64,000 nucleotides of DNA from Streptomyces sp. SID12488 (GCF_010548275.1 NZ_JAAGLT010000010.1:1-64000), one strand, 5' to 3'. Positions 51,696 through 60,496 are shown, numbered from the stretch's first letter. Made by a program: numbers and translations. Notes: generated by a model not told the origin, from the letters alone.

Positions 51696-52697
51696 ATGGA
51701 CACGAAAAACCCTAGCGCGCCCCCGTGCGCCCCGTCCCGCCCAGCGGGCAAAAATCACCCCCACCGGCACCCCAAATCCGGCGTCTCCGGGGTGATCCAC
51801 GACAACGCCCGCCACACCACCCGCTTCACGGTGATCGGCAACCACCTCGCCCAGCACCCCGAGCTGTCACTGCTCGCGATCGGCCTGGGCACCCACATCC
51901 AGTCGCTGCAAGCGGGTTCTCCCGTCGACATCAAGACCCTCGCCAAGAGGTTCCCCGAGGGCCCGGACCGTATCGCCGCCGCCCTGCGCGAACTCGAAAC
52001 CCACGGCTACCTGCGCCGAACCCGCGAACGCACCCCCGGCGGCAACATCGTCACCCGCACGGTCTCCTGCAACCGGCCGGGGCATCACGCGGAGCGCCCT
52101 GCCAATGCCGCTGCTAATACCGACGCCAGGGCCGACACCAGGGCCGACACCAGGGCCGACACCGGGGCTGGCACCGGAGCTGGCACCGGAGCAGAAGTCG
52201 CGGTCGGGGTCGCCCGTCCGACCCGCCCCGCACACCCCACCAACCCCGGCCCGCCCAAGAAGCGCGCCCCACGCAAACCTCTCCCCGCCGTACCGCAGCC
52301 CGCGTACAAGGGAGCAGGTCTCCTCCAGGCCGCGACCGACCTGCTCGTCGGCCTACGTCGTCTCGACCCCGACCTGCTCCTGTCCGCCTGCGACACGGCC
52401 CACCTCGCGCCCGGCGTCGCCGCCTGGCTGGAACGCGACGTCAGCCCCACCGCCGTACGACACGCGCTGATCAGCGACCTCCCACCCGAAGGCATGCGCC
52501 GCCCGGCCGCCTTCCTGGCCCACCGGCTCACCGCGAAGCTGCCGCCTCCGGCGCCCTTCGGGAACCCTCCCTCCCCGGCGGAGACCGTCGGCGTCCGACA
52601 CCCGCTCCGGAACTGCGACGGCTGCGACCGGGGGTTCCGGGGACCCGAACCGGGTCGCTGCCGCGACTGCCGGGTGGCCGTTCCGATGGCCGCCTGA
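51696..52697 (+). CDS. Winged-helix DNA-binding protein with minisatellite linker
   Basis: This 333-residue protein has an N-terminal winged-helix domain (about 40-130: RHTTRFTVIGNHLAQHPELS, then ALRELETHGYLRRTRERTPGG), a low-complexity linker of ADTR/ADTG tetrapeptides and a helical C-terminal part. It ends in a putative zinc ribbon with Cys pairs CDGC and CRDC. Genes of this kind occur near plasmid- or ICE-derived loci in Streptomyces. The start MDTKNPS at 51696 is the first Met after the upstream region; longer frames are unsupported. The function is unknown. Confidence 0.72.
   Translation: MDTKNPSAPPCAPSRPAGKNHPHRHPKSGVSGVIHDNARHTTRFTVIGNHLAQHPELSLLAIGLGTHIQSLQAGSPVDIKTLAKRFPEGPDRIAAALRELETHGYLRRTRERTPGGNIVTRTVSCNRPGHHAERPANAAANTDARADTRADTRADTGAGTGAGTGAEVAVGVARPTRPAHPTNPGPPKKRAPRKPLPAVPQPAYKGAGLLQAATDLLVGLRRLDPDLLLSACDTAHLAPGVAAWLERDVSPTAVRHALISDLPPEGMRRPAAFLAHRLTAKLPPPAPFGNPPSPAETVGVRHPLRNCDGCDRGFRGPEPGRCRDCRVAVPMAA
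52122..52193 (+). repeat. 12-bp tandem repeat, six units
   Basis: Units of GACACCAGGGCC and variants repeat six times in frame, encoding D-T-R-A, D-T-G-A and G-T-G-A tetrapeptides. The first copies are nearly identical and the last two have drifted. The array is likely length-variable between strains. Confidence 0.85.
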
Positions 52698-52872
52698 CGC
52701 ATGCGCGCGCACGTCAGCGGCTCAACCACACGAAGGACTCAGGGGCCCGCCATGGTCAGCTCGTCGCCCTTGGACAGATTCTCCGCCGCCGCGTTTCCCG
52801 GCTCCTCCCGAGGCTCGCTCGGCTGCCGCCCCCCGCTCGATACCCTGGCGACAGCACCCCCAGGAGGACACG

Positions 52873-53220
52873 ATGAGCACCCAGTCTGACCACGGACACG
52901 AGCTGATCCCCCGTCCCGAGCACACCCCTGACGCCCTGCGTGCGGCCCTTGCCGTCGTCGATCCGGGCCGCCTGGAGGAGATGCAGGCCCAGAAGGACGA
53001 GGCCTTCGCCCTGGCGGTCGAGTGGCAATCCCTCAGCCCCGTGCAGAGCTGGGTACTGGCGTGGGCCAGGAACATCGAAATCGGGCGTCGTCCCGATCTG
53101 TCCGTCCGTTACGCCCGTACGCAGAGCCAACTGGAGCACGAAGATCCGGCCATCGCTCAGGAGGCCCTTCGGGAAGTGACTTCGGTCCTGGACGAGGCCA
53201 TGAAGGCAGTCCGCGAGTGA
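52873..53220 (+). CDS. DUF6247-like small protein
   Basis: This 115-residue acidic, helical protein contains TPDALRAALAVVDPGRLEEM and LSPVQSWVLAWARNIEIGRRP, resembling DUF6247 family members, which often lie next to RelE-like toxin genes in Streptomyces. CCAGGAGGACACG precedes the ATG. No toxin gene is seen beside it. The identification is from memory of the family and is moderate. Confidence 0.65.
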   Translation: MSTQSDHGHELIPRPEHTPDALRAALAVVDPGRLEEMQAQKDEAFALAVEWQSLSPVQSWVLAWARNIEIGRRPDLSVRYARTQSQLEHEDPAIAQEALREVTSVLDEAMKAVRE

Positions 53221-53605
53221 GCTGGAAGTGGGAGTAGGCGTTCGGCGCGGAGGAAGCCGCTCGTACTGCTCCGGCTACCTTCCTCGCCAAGGTGGCCAGG
53301 AAGGCCGACGAACTGGTCAGGGCGGCCGGGACGGTCGTCGAGTTCGTCGTAGAAGCCGAGTAGTCCCAGCAACGCGTCTCCTTCGGGAACGGGCTTTTGA
53401 GGAGGATCCCAGGTGACGGACAGCAGACCGGCGGCACATCGAAGCTCCGCTGCCTGTAGGTGACTTGACAAGGTCACCTACGCAGCGGAGCTTCGTTGTG
53501 TCAGTCGCGGCAGCGCCGGGCATCGTCACGTCACCGGGATCTGCACACCTGCAAGTTCACCCCGGCTTCGAGATCGCCCGGACCGCCATGGTCACACCGA
53601 GCAGG
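53221..53605. other. Intergenic region with a coding-like fragment and a large hairpin
   Basis: 385 bp between the DUF6247-like gene and the secreted protein. A plus-strand frame (53238-53363) without a good start reads ATFLAKVARKADELVRAAG and ends in EFVVEAE; its Ala/Val/Glu composition looks coding, and GTG at 53292 could give 23 residues. It may be a gene remnant. A long perfect hairpin follows at 53441-53496. Confidence 0.4.
53441..53496. terminator. Very strong inverted repeat, possible bidirectional terminator
   Basis: CGAAGCTCCGCTGC (53441-53454) pairs perfectly with 53483-53496. After a 2-nt bulge a further 9 bp (GTAGGTGAC/GTCACCTAC) close an 8-nt loop. At 23 bp it is far stronger than ordinary terminators here, and it has no T-tail. 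Confidence 0.6.
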
Positions 53606-53983
53606 TCAGTAGGTGTAGCTGAGCCCCGACTTGTACGGCGTCAGGCTCCGCTGGCTCACGACGCCGCGGTACGTATACCAGCCCCACTTCTTACACATGA
53701 CCTGGTAGCTCAGAGTGTTGTAGGAGCCAGCCCCCACCCGCACTCGCGGATAGATGACGTTGTCACCCCAGTCACCCTCCGCCGGGCCGCTGGAATAGGC
53801 GTCCACCGCCCAGTACACGCCGACCACCGAGCCGCCGACAGGGCAATTCCAGCTTCCGAAGTTCACCCAGACATTTCCCCCCGTCCAGGCGCTTGCCGGA
53901 GCAGCACTGAGGCCGACAACCCCCAGCGACATCAGCGAGCCCACAAGTACCGAACGCGCCTTGCCGGCCAACGATCCACGCAT
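53606..53983 (-). CDS. Secreted protein of unknown function
   Basis: This 125-residue protein has a Sec signal peptide: basic MRGSLAGKARS, a hydrophobic core and ASA-W cleavage near 33. The mature part is rich in Trp, Tyr, Gly and Ser, with two Cys (NCPVG and MCKKWG) that may form a disulfide, and short strand-like stretches. No known domain. AGGGGAGG lies before the ATG. Upstream is an AT-rich promoter, unusual for this genome, pointing to acquired DNA. Confidence 0.75.
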   Translation of the reverse strand: MRGSLAGKARSVLVGSLMSLGVVGLSAAPASAWTGGNVWVNFGSWNCPVGGSVVGVYWAVDAYSSGPAEGDWGDNVIYPRVRVGAGSYNTLSYQVMCKKWGWYTYRGVVSQRSLTPYKSGLSYTY

Positions 53984-54060
53984 GAAGCCTCCCCTGTGTC
54001 GACCGTGCGCGGTTTGCACACGGTCGGCGAGGAAGAGACTCTCACCGAGACGGGTTGATT

Positions 54061-54089
54061 GTCTTAATTTTAATGGAATATATTGACAA
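54061..54089 (-). promoter_or_regulatory. AT-rich promoter of the secreted-protein gene
   Basis: On the minus strand TTGTCA (54089-54084) and TAAGAC (54066-54061) are separated by 17 bp, about 75 bp before the ATG. The surrounding 100 bp (54050-54165) are about two-thirds A+T. Confidence 0.5.
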
Positions 54090-54327
54090 GTAGCACAAAT
54101 TATTGATACTCGACTAATTGTTCCATAGATTAGATCTGCCATATTCAGATGACAGTAAAAAGCCCATGCGCTCACATATCGCACCCTCATGCCGTCGGGC
54201 AGGCAACACCGGACGAGCTGTGCCCGACTGACGCCACCGGCTCCGGCTGCGAAGCAACCGTCCAGGCATGGCGAGAAAGGGCTCGTACATTCGTAGAATC
54301 ACCGGGCCCTCAGCACGAACGTCGACG

Positions 54328-54969
54328 ATGAGTGAGAACCGAGTGTTCGAGTACGAGAAGGACGGCGCCGCGATCTACCGCCAGTCCTTCGCCACCATCC
54401 GCGCCGAGGCCGACCTCGCCGGGCTGCCCGCCGACGTCGCCCAGGTCGCCGTACGGATGATCCACGCCTGCGGGATGGTCGACCTGGCCGGCGACCTCGG
54501 CTACACACCCGACGTCGTCACCCGCGCCCGCGCGGCCCTGCGCGCGGGCGCCCCCGTCCTCTGCGACGTCTCGATGGTGGCCAGCGGCATCACCCGCAAG
54601 CGGCTCCCCGCCGGCAACGAGGTCATCTGCACGCTCACCGACCCGGCCGTACCGGACCTGGCAGCGAAGCTCGGCACCACGCGCAGCGCCGCCGCGCTGG
54701 AGCTGTGGCGCGACCGGCTGGAGGGTGCCGTGGTGGCCGTGGGCAATGCGCCCACCGCCCTCTTCCGGCTGCTGGAGATGATCGAGGAGGGCGCGCCCCG
54801 CCCTGCCGCCGTGATCGGCGTTCCGGTGGGCTTCGTCGGCGCGGTCGAGTCGAAGGACGCGCTGGCCGGGCACCCGTCCCGGCTGGAGCATCTGGTCGTA
54901 CGGGGGCGCCGGGGCGGGAGCGCCATCGCGGCGGCGGCGGTCAACGCCATCGCCAGCGAGGTGGAGTGA
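54328..54969 (+). CDS. cobH: Precorrin-8X methylmutase
   Basis: This 213-residue CobH/CbiC moves a methyl group from C-11 to C-12 to give hydrogenobyrinic acid (aerobic route) or the cobalt analogue. The catalytic His is in VRMIHACGMVD (His about 46). SMVASGITRKRLP and GVPVGFVGAVESK are conserved substrate-pocket segments. The start MSENRVFEYEKDG at 54328 excludes a basic upstream extension; GACGATG gives only a weak RBS. Downstream is a convergent Ni/Co transporter. I see no cobalamin riboswitch in the 344-bp upstream spacer. Confidence 0.93.
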   Translation: MSENRVFEYEKDGAAIYRQSFATIRAEADLAGLPADVAQVAVRMIHACGMVDLAGDLGYTPDVVTRARAALRAGAPVLCDVSMVASGITRKRLPAGNEVICTLTDPAVPDLAAKLGTTRSAAALELWRDRLEGAVVAVGNAPTALFRLLEMIEEGAPRPAAVIGVPVGFVGAVESKDALAGHPSRLEHLVVRGRRGGSAIAAAAVNAIASEVE

Positions 54970-55032
54970 GCGGAGGCGGCCCAAAACACGGGACCGGGAA
55001 CCAGGGACCAGGGAGCAGGGACCAGGGAGCGG

Positions 55033-56112
55033 CTACGCGTTCGACTCCGCCGGTTCCGGCTTCGCCAGTCCCGATGTCCACCTCTCCTCGATCCGGCCGA
55101 CCTTCCACACCACCAGGGCGACGGCCCAGGTCCCGAAGAACAGCCCGACGATGACGTAGCCGACGATGTTGAGGTCGAGGCCGGAGACCCGGTCCCAGAA
55201 CGGGCCGTGCAGGTCCGCCTGGTCGGCGATCAGACCCAGCAGTTCGACCGTGCCGATGATGAACGCGACGGCGACCGACAGTCCGGTGATCGTGAGGTTG
55301 TAGTAGACCTTGCGGACCGGCTTGGAGAAGGCCCAGCCGTACGCGAAGTTCATGAACGAGCCGTCGATCGTGTCCAGCAGCGACATCCCGGCCGCGAAGA
55401 GGACGGGCAGGCACAGGATCGCGTACCAGGGCAGCCCCGAGGCCGCGCCCGAACCTGCCAGCACCAGGAGCGCGACCTCGGTGGCCGTGTCGAAGCCGAG
55501 GCCGAAGAGCAGACCGAGCGGATACATCTGCCACGACTTGGTGATCGACCTCGTGAAGCGACCCAGCAGCCGGTTCATGAACCCCCGGCTGTTCAGCTGC
55601 TCCTCGAGGGCGTCCTCGTCGAAGTGACCGGTCCGCATCCGCCGGAACACCTTCCAGATGCCGGCCAGGATGACGAGGTTGATACCGGCGATGAGATAGA
55701 GGAACGTCCCGGAGACGGTCGTACCGATGAGGCCGGTGACGTTGTGCAGGTGGGAGTCGTCGTCCTTGACCGGCCCGGCGAGCGCCTTGACACCCAGTGA
55801 CAGCAGAAGGGCGAGGGCGAAGACGACGCTGGAGTGGCCCAGCGAGAACCAGAACCCGACGGACAGCGGGCGCTTCCCCTCGCCCATCAGTTTCCGGGTC
55901 GTGTTGTCGATGGCGGCGATGTGGTCGGCGTCGAAGGCGTGCCGCATACCGAGCGTGTAGGCGGTCACGCCGATGCCGATGCCGAAGGCCTTCCCACCCG
56001 CGCTGTAGTGCTGGGGCGCGACGATCGCCACCAGCGTGAACCAGCCGATGACATGCAGCGCCACGATGAAGGCGGCCATGCCACCGACCCTGATCCACTC
56101 CTCACGACTCAT
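55033..56112 (-). CDS. NiCoT nickel/cobalt permease
   Basis: This 359-residue permease has about eight membrane segments. The family's signature HAFDADHIAAIDN in the second helix binds metal, and LGFDTATEVALL marks the second half, with GMSLLDTIDG. It imports Ni2+ or Co2+; its place between cobH and cobK favours cobalt for B12 synthesis. A palindrome resembling the nickel-regulator Nur box lies 30-46 bp upstream of the start. The ATG at 56112 begins MSREEWIRVGG. Confidence 0.93.
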   Translation of the reverse strand: MSREEWIRVGGMAAFIVALHVIGWFTLVAIVAPQHYSAGGKAFGIGIGVTAYTLGMRHAFDADHIAAIDNTTRKLMGEGKRPLSVGFWFSLGHSSVVFALALLLSLGVKALAGPVKDDDSHLHNVTGLIGTTVSGTFLYLIAGINLVILAGIWKVFRRMRTGHFDEDALEEQLNSRGFMNRLLGRFTRSITKSWQMYPLGLLFGLGFDTATEVALLVLAGSGAASGLPWYAILCLPVLFAAGMSLLDTIDGSFMNFAYGWAFSKPVRKVYYNLTITGLSVAVAFIIGTVELLGLIADQADLHGPFWDRVSGLDLNIVGYVIVGLFFGTWAVALVVWKVGRIEERWTSGLAKPEPAESNA

Positions 56113-56141
56113 CGCCCCAGCTTTCTGCCATCACCCACTAC

Positions 56142-56158
56142 CTGCAATCAATGTGCAG
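56142..56158. promoter_or_regulatory. Nur-box-like palindrome upstream of the NiCoT gene
   Basis: CTGCAATCAATGTGCAG has the TTGCAA-N5-TTGCAA geometry of the nickel-responsive regulator Nur, with 9 of 12 conserved bases. It lies 30 bp upstream of the permease ATG, in promoter position. Nur represses Ni uptake in nickel-replete S. coelicolor. Confidence 0.45.
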
Positions 56159-56180
56159 TAAAGGTCCCGGCAGATTTGGG

Positions 56181-56960
56181 TCAGGAGTGTCGGGATACCA
56201 GCCGGTGCAGGAGCCAGTGCAGGGCCTGCTCCGGGCTGTCGGCCACCCGCACGCCCTCCGGTACCGCCGGGCGCCTTACGACGATCACCGGCAGCCCCGC
56301 CTCCCTGGCCGCTGTCAGCTTCGGGGCGGTGGCCGGGCCGCCGCTGTCCTTCGTGACGAGGACGTCGATACGGTGGCGGCGCAGCAGCTCGCGTTCCCCG
56401 CCTTCGCCGTCGAGGGTGAAGGGGCCGCGGTCGAGCAGCACCTCCATACGGGCCGGGTGGGGGGCCTCGGGTGCGTCCACGGAACGAACGAGGAACCACA
56501 GCTCGTCCAGCGCGGTGACGGCGAAGGCGGCCAAACCCAGGCGCCCGGTGGTGAGGAACACCCGCCGGCCCAGCCCGGGCAGCAGCGCGGCGGCCTCCGC
56601 CAGGGAGCCGACCCCGTGCCAGTCGTCGCCCTCGACCGGCACCCAGCCGGGGCGCCGGAGCGCGAGCAGGGGAACATGGGCTGTGGCGGCGGCCCGTGCC
56701 GCGTGGAAACCGATCGTCCCGGCGAAGGGGTGAGTGGCGTCGATGAGCACGTCCACGTGGTGCGCGCGCAGCCACTCGGCGAGCCCCTCGGCCCCGCCGA
56801 AACCGCCGACGCGCACCTCACCGGGCGGCAGCCGTGGCGTGGAGACACGTCCGGCCAGGGAGTTCGTCACCCGGAGGTCCTGCGGGGTCCCCTCGGCCGC
56901 GATGAGCTCGGCGAGGCGGCGAGCCTCGGCGGTTCCGCCCAGGATCAGTACGTGCGACAC
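56181..56960 (-). CDS. cobK: Precorrin-6A reductase (CobK/CbiJ)
   Basis: This 259-residue NADPH-dependent reductase reduces precorrin-6A or cobalt-precorrin-6A. The N-terminal Rossmann-like start VSHVLILGGTAEARRLA, IDATHPFA and LLALRRPGW are characteristic. GTG at 56960 is used; the open frame upstream runs through the divergent cbiD gene and is not real. It shares a 43-bp divergent promoter with cbiD. Confidence 0.93.
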   Translation of the reverse strand: MSHVLILGGTAEARRLAELIAAEGTPQDLRVTNSLAGRVSTPRLPPGEVRVGGFGGAEGLAEWLRAHHVDVLIDATHPFAGTIGFHAARAAATAHVPLLALRRPGWVPVEGDDWHGVGSLAEAAALLPGLGRRVFLTTGRLGLAAFAVTALDELWFLVRSVDAPEAPHPARMEVLLDRGPFTLDGEGGERELLRRHRIDVLVTKDSGGPATAPKLTAAREAGLPVIVVRRPAVPEGVRVADSPEQALHWLLHRLVSRHS

Positions 56961-57003
56961 GAGAACCGGGTTCCCTTCATGAGCGGCAAGCGGCGATGAG
57001 CAG

Positions 57004-58173
57004 ATGAGTAGCAGTGAGGCTGAGGCGAAGGGCGGGCGCGGCGCCCAACTCAAGCACACCGGCCTGCGCCCCGGCTGGACCACCGGCGCCTGTGCGACCG
57101 CCGCCACGACAGCCGCGTACACCGCTCTGCTGACCGGGGACTTCCCCGACCCGGTGACGATCACGCTGCCCAGGGGCCAGACACCGGCGTTCGCGCTGGC
57201 CACCGAGGAGCTGACCGGCTCGTACGCCATGGCGGGCATCGTGAAGGACGCGGGCGACGACCCGGACGTCACCCACGGCGCGCTGGTCCGGGCGACCGTA
57301 CGCCTGCTGCCGGCCGGGTCGGGCGTCGTCTTCCGGGCCGGTCCTGGCGTCGGCACGGTCACCCGGCCGGGGCTGCCGCTGCCGGTCGGCGAACCGGCGG
57401 TCAACCCGGTCCCCCGGCAGCTGATGCGCGACCACGTCGGCCGGGTGGCCGCCCTGCACGGGAACGGGGGTGGCCCCGGAGACGGGACCGGAGGCGGGGG
57501 CGGAGGCGGGGGCGATGTCGAGATCACCATCTCCATCGACCACGGCGAGGAGATCGCCCGCTCCACCTGGAACCCGCGGCTCGGCATCCTCGGCGGGCTG
57601 TCCGTCCTCGGCACCACCGGGATCGTGGTCCCCTACTCCTGCTCGGCGTGGATCGACTCGATCCGGCGGGGCGTGGACGTGGCCCGGGCCGCCGGACACA
57701 CCCATGTCGCCGGGTGCACCGGCTCGACCTCGGAGAAGACGGTCGTGGCCGCGTACGGGCTGCCCGAGGAAGCCCTGCTCGACATGGGCGACTTCGCGGG
57801 GGCGGTACTGAAGTACATACGGCGTCATCCCGTCGAACGGCTCACGATCTGCGGCGGGTTCGCGAAACTGTCGAAGCTGGCGGCCGGTCATCTGGACCTG
57901 CACTCCGCCCGTTCCCAGGTCGACAAGGGCCTCCTCGCCGAACTGGCCCGGCGCGGCGGTGCGAGCGACACGCTGGCCGCCGAGGTCGCGGACGCCAACA
58001 CCGGCCTCGCGGCACTCCAGTTGTGCGCGGCGGCCGGGGTCCCGCTCGGCGACCTGGTGGCGGTGGCCGCGCGCGACGAGGCCCTCGCGGTACTGCGCGG
58101 GGCGCCCGTCGCGGTCGACGTGATCTGCATCGACCGGGCGGGGCAGGTGGTGGGGCGCAGCGGCGTGGCCTGA
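57004..58173 (+). CDS. cbiD: Cobalt-precorrin-5B (C1)-methyltransferase CbiD
   Basis: This 389-residue CbiD methylates C-1 of cobalt-precorrin-5B using SAM. Conserved motifs are GLRPGWTTGACATAA near the N-terminus, GGLSVLGTTGIVVPYS in the middle and CTGSTSEK after it. A Gly-rich stretch of about 18 residues (about 154-171) is an insertion in a loop between strands. cbiD usually accompanies the early cobaltation route, in contrast to cobG-type aerobic sets; the other genes are not in the window. Divergent from cobK. Confidence 0.93.
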   Translation: MSSSEAEAKGGRGAQLKHTGLRPGWTTGACATAATTAAYTALLTGDFPDPVTITLPRGQTPAFALATEELTGSYAMAGIVKDAGDDPDVTHGALVRATVRLLPAGSGVVFRAGPGVGTVTRPGLPLPVGEPAVNPVPRQLMRDHVGRVAALHGNGGGPGDGTGGGGGGGGDVEITISIDHGEEIARSTWNPRLGILGGLSVLGTTGIVVPYSCSAWIDSIRRGVDVARAAGHTHVAGCTGSTSEKTVVAAYGLPEEALLDMGDFAGAVLKYIRRHPVERLTICGGFAKLSKLAAGHLDLHSARSQVDKGLLAELARRGGASDTLAAEVADANTGLAALQLCAAAGVPLGDLVAVAARDEALAVLRGAPVAVDVICIDRAGQVVGRSGVA

Positions 58174-58238
58174 GGATCTGATCATCCGACAGGCCCCGGA
58201 CTGCAACCACCCGTCCCGGTGAGGCAGTCTTCTTCCTC

Positions 58239-60269
58239 GTGGCGATCCTGGGGAACCTTCCGAGTCAGAGCGGGTCGAACGGTCCGAACGGTCCTCGTGC
58301 CGGTGATCCCGCCGCGCACATGATCGTGTGCGGCGACGACGGGCTCGCGCACCGGCTGGCCCACGAACTCCGCAACGTGTACGGCGAGCAGGTCACGCTC
58401 GTCGTCCCGCCCTCGGAGCGGAACGTACGGCCGCCGGTGGTCGTCCGGACCGCCGGAACCGCGTCGGCGCTGCTCGACCGGATGTCCGCGGCCGTCAACC
58501 GGGCGGCGGGCAACGGGCCCACCGGCGGGGGTGGTGGGAGTGCGAGTGGTGAACCCGGTCCGCACGAAGGGGTGTTGGAGGCCGTCGAGCTGACCGAGGC
58601 TGTGCTCGCCGAGGCCGGTGCGGAGCGGGCCGCGGCCCTTGCGCTCGTGTACGACGACGACGAGACCAACATCCGCGCCGCGCTCACCGCCCGCCGCCTC
58701 AATCCACGACTGCAGCTCGTACTCCGGCTCTACAACCGGCGGTTGGGCCAGCACATCGGGGAACTCCTAGACCAGGCCTCGGCGTTGGCGGCAGCGGCCG
58801 ACAACACCGGTGACGGCGACGGCGACAGCGGCGGCTATCCGGACAGCCGCTCCGACGCGTCCACCACCGTCCTGTCCGACGCCGACACGGCCGCCCCGGC
58901 CCTCGCCGCCACCGCGATCACCGGTACCAGCAAGGTCGTTCAGACCGCCGGGCTGCTGCTGCGCGCGGTGGAACGGCTGCCGCCCGCGCCGGGTGAGGTC
59001 GCCGACCCGGGCCTGTACACCCTCGCCCTGCTCTCCGCCACGAGCAGCGACCCGGCCGGTGCGGACGGCTCGGAGGGCAGCGGCGCCCAGGGGCCCCAAC
59101 TGCTCCCCGACGAGGCGGCGGTGGCGGCGGCGACCGGGCGCGGGACGGTCGTGCTCCAGCAGGTGGCGTACGCGTACTCCGGGACGTCGATGTCGGGCGG
59201 GCGGGGGTGGGGCGTGGTGCCGCCGTTCGCCTCGCTGTTCTCGCGGCGGCTGCGGTGGTCGCTGGCCGGGATGCTCGGGTGCGTGATCGCCCTCGCCATC
59301 GCGCTGACGATCGCGACGGGCGACCATCCCGTCCACGCGACGTACCTGACCCTGCTCGACCTCTTCGCGATCAACGACCCGGCGATCGGGGCCTCGATGC
59401 CCCGCCAGATCCTCCAACTCCTGTCCGGGTTGGTCGGGTTGCTGCTGCTGCCGGTGCTGCTGGCCGCCGTGCTGGAGGCGCTCGGTACGTTCCGCAGCGG
59501 GTCCGCGGTACGGAAGCCGCCGCGTGGACTGAGCGGGCATGTGGTGCTGCTCGGGCTCGGCAAGATCGGCACCCGCGTGCTGACCCGCCTGCGCGAACTC
59601 AACATCCCGGTGGTGTGCGTCGAGGCGGATCCCGACGCGCGCGGACTCGCCACGGCGCGGCGGCTGCGGGTGCCCGTGGTGCTGGGCGATGTGACCCAGG
59701 AGGGCGTCCTGGAGGCCGCGAAGATCAACCGCGCGCAGGCTCTCCTCGCCCTCACCAGCGCCGACACGACGAACCTGGAGGCGGTGCTGTACGGGCGTTC
59801 CGTACGGCCCGACCTGCGCGTCGTCCTGCGCCTGTACGACGACGACTTCGCCACCGCCGTGTACCGCACCCTGCGGGCGGCACACCCCGGCGCGACCACC
59901 CGCAGCCGGAGCGTGTCGCACCTCGCGGCGCCCGCGTTCGCCGGAGCGATGATGGGGCGCCGGACGCAGATCCTGGGCACGATTCCCGTCGAGCGGCGGG
60001 TGCTGCTGTTCGCGGCGATGCGGGTGGGCGGGCATGCGCAGTTGGAGGGGCTGACGGTCGGGGAGGCGTTTCGGGCGGGGGCCTGGCGGGTGCTGGCGCT
60101 GGATACGGGGGCAGGGGCCGTCGGGGCGGACGGACGGCCGTCGGGGCTGGTGTGGGATCTGCCGGCGACGTATGTACTGCGGGCGGAGGACCGGGTGGTA
60201 CTGGCCGCCACCCGGCGAGGGCTGGCGGAGCTGCTGGGGAGGCGGCGGGGGGAGCGGGCGGGGGTGTAG
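58239..60269 (+). CDS. TrkA-N (RCK)-membrane-RCK protein, potassium-channel-like
   Basis: This 676-residue protein has an N-terminal RCK/TrkA-N NAD-binding domain (MIVCGDDGLAHRLAHEL, about 28-180), a Ser/Thr/Ala-rich linker, two membrane helices (about 342-362 and 388-415) and a second RCK domain (HVVLLGLGKIGTRVLTRL onward, about 430-560) with a C-terminal TrkA-C-like part. No TVGYG selectivity filter is visible between the helices, so potassium transport is not demonstrated. It resembles CASTOR/POLLUX-like channels in plan. GTG at 58239 is preceded by no strong RBS. Confidence 0.8.
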   Translation: MAILGNLPSQSGSNGPNGPRAGDPAAHMIVCGDDGLAHRLAHELRNVYGEQVTLVVPPSERNVRPPVVVRTAGTASALLDRMSAAVNRAAGNGPTGGGGGSASGEPGPHEGVLEAVELTEAVLAEAGAERAAALALVYDDDETNIRAALTARRLNPRLQLVLRLYNRRLGQHIGELLDQASALAAAADNTGDGDGDSGGYPDSRSDASTTVLSDADTAAPALAATAITGTSKVVQTAGLLLRAVERLPPAPGEVADPGLYTLALLSATSSDPAGADGSEGSGAQGPQLLPDEAAVAAATGRGTVVLQQVAYAYSGTSMSGGRGWGVVPPFASLFSRRLRWSLAGMLGCVIALAIALTIATGDHPVHATYLTLLDLFAINDPAIGASMPRQILQLLSGLVGLLLLPVLLAAVLEALGTFRSGSAVRKPPRGLSGHVVLLGLGKIGTRVLTRLRELNIPVVCVEADPDARGLATARRLRVPVVLGDVTQEGVLEAAKINRAQALLALTSADTTNLEAVLYGRSVRPDLRVVLRLYDDDFATAVYRTLRAAHPGATTRSRSVSHLAAPAFAGAMMGRRTQILGTIPVERRVLLFAAMRVGGHAQLEGLTVGEAFRAGAWRVLALDTGAGAVGADGRPSGLVWDLPATYVLRAEDRVVLAATRRGLAELLGRRRGERAGV

Positions 60270-60496
60270 CTTTCTCGGCCTGCCGGCGCCTGCCGTGCTT
60301 GTCTGTGTAGTCGGGAAGCTTCGCGACCGTGCACTCGGCGGACAGCGTCGGGTCTTCTGCGAATCTGGCGCTCAGACAGACCCGCTCTGCTGATGCCGTC
60401 CACCCTCGTCGGCGGGAACTGGCCCGATTACTTGGCCGCGCGACGGACCGCCGCACAGAGCTGGGCAGTTGAGCAGGGCGGTGTTCCGAGTCTGCG

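Noticed and set aside
54140..54327. Cobalamin riboswitch upstream of cobH
   Set aside because: A partial GCCACCGG string resembles the B12 box, but the rest of the riboswitch core was not recognised.
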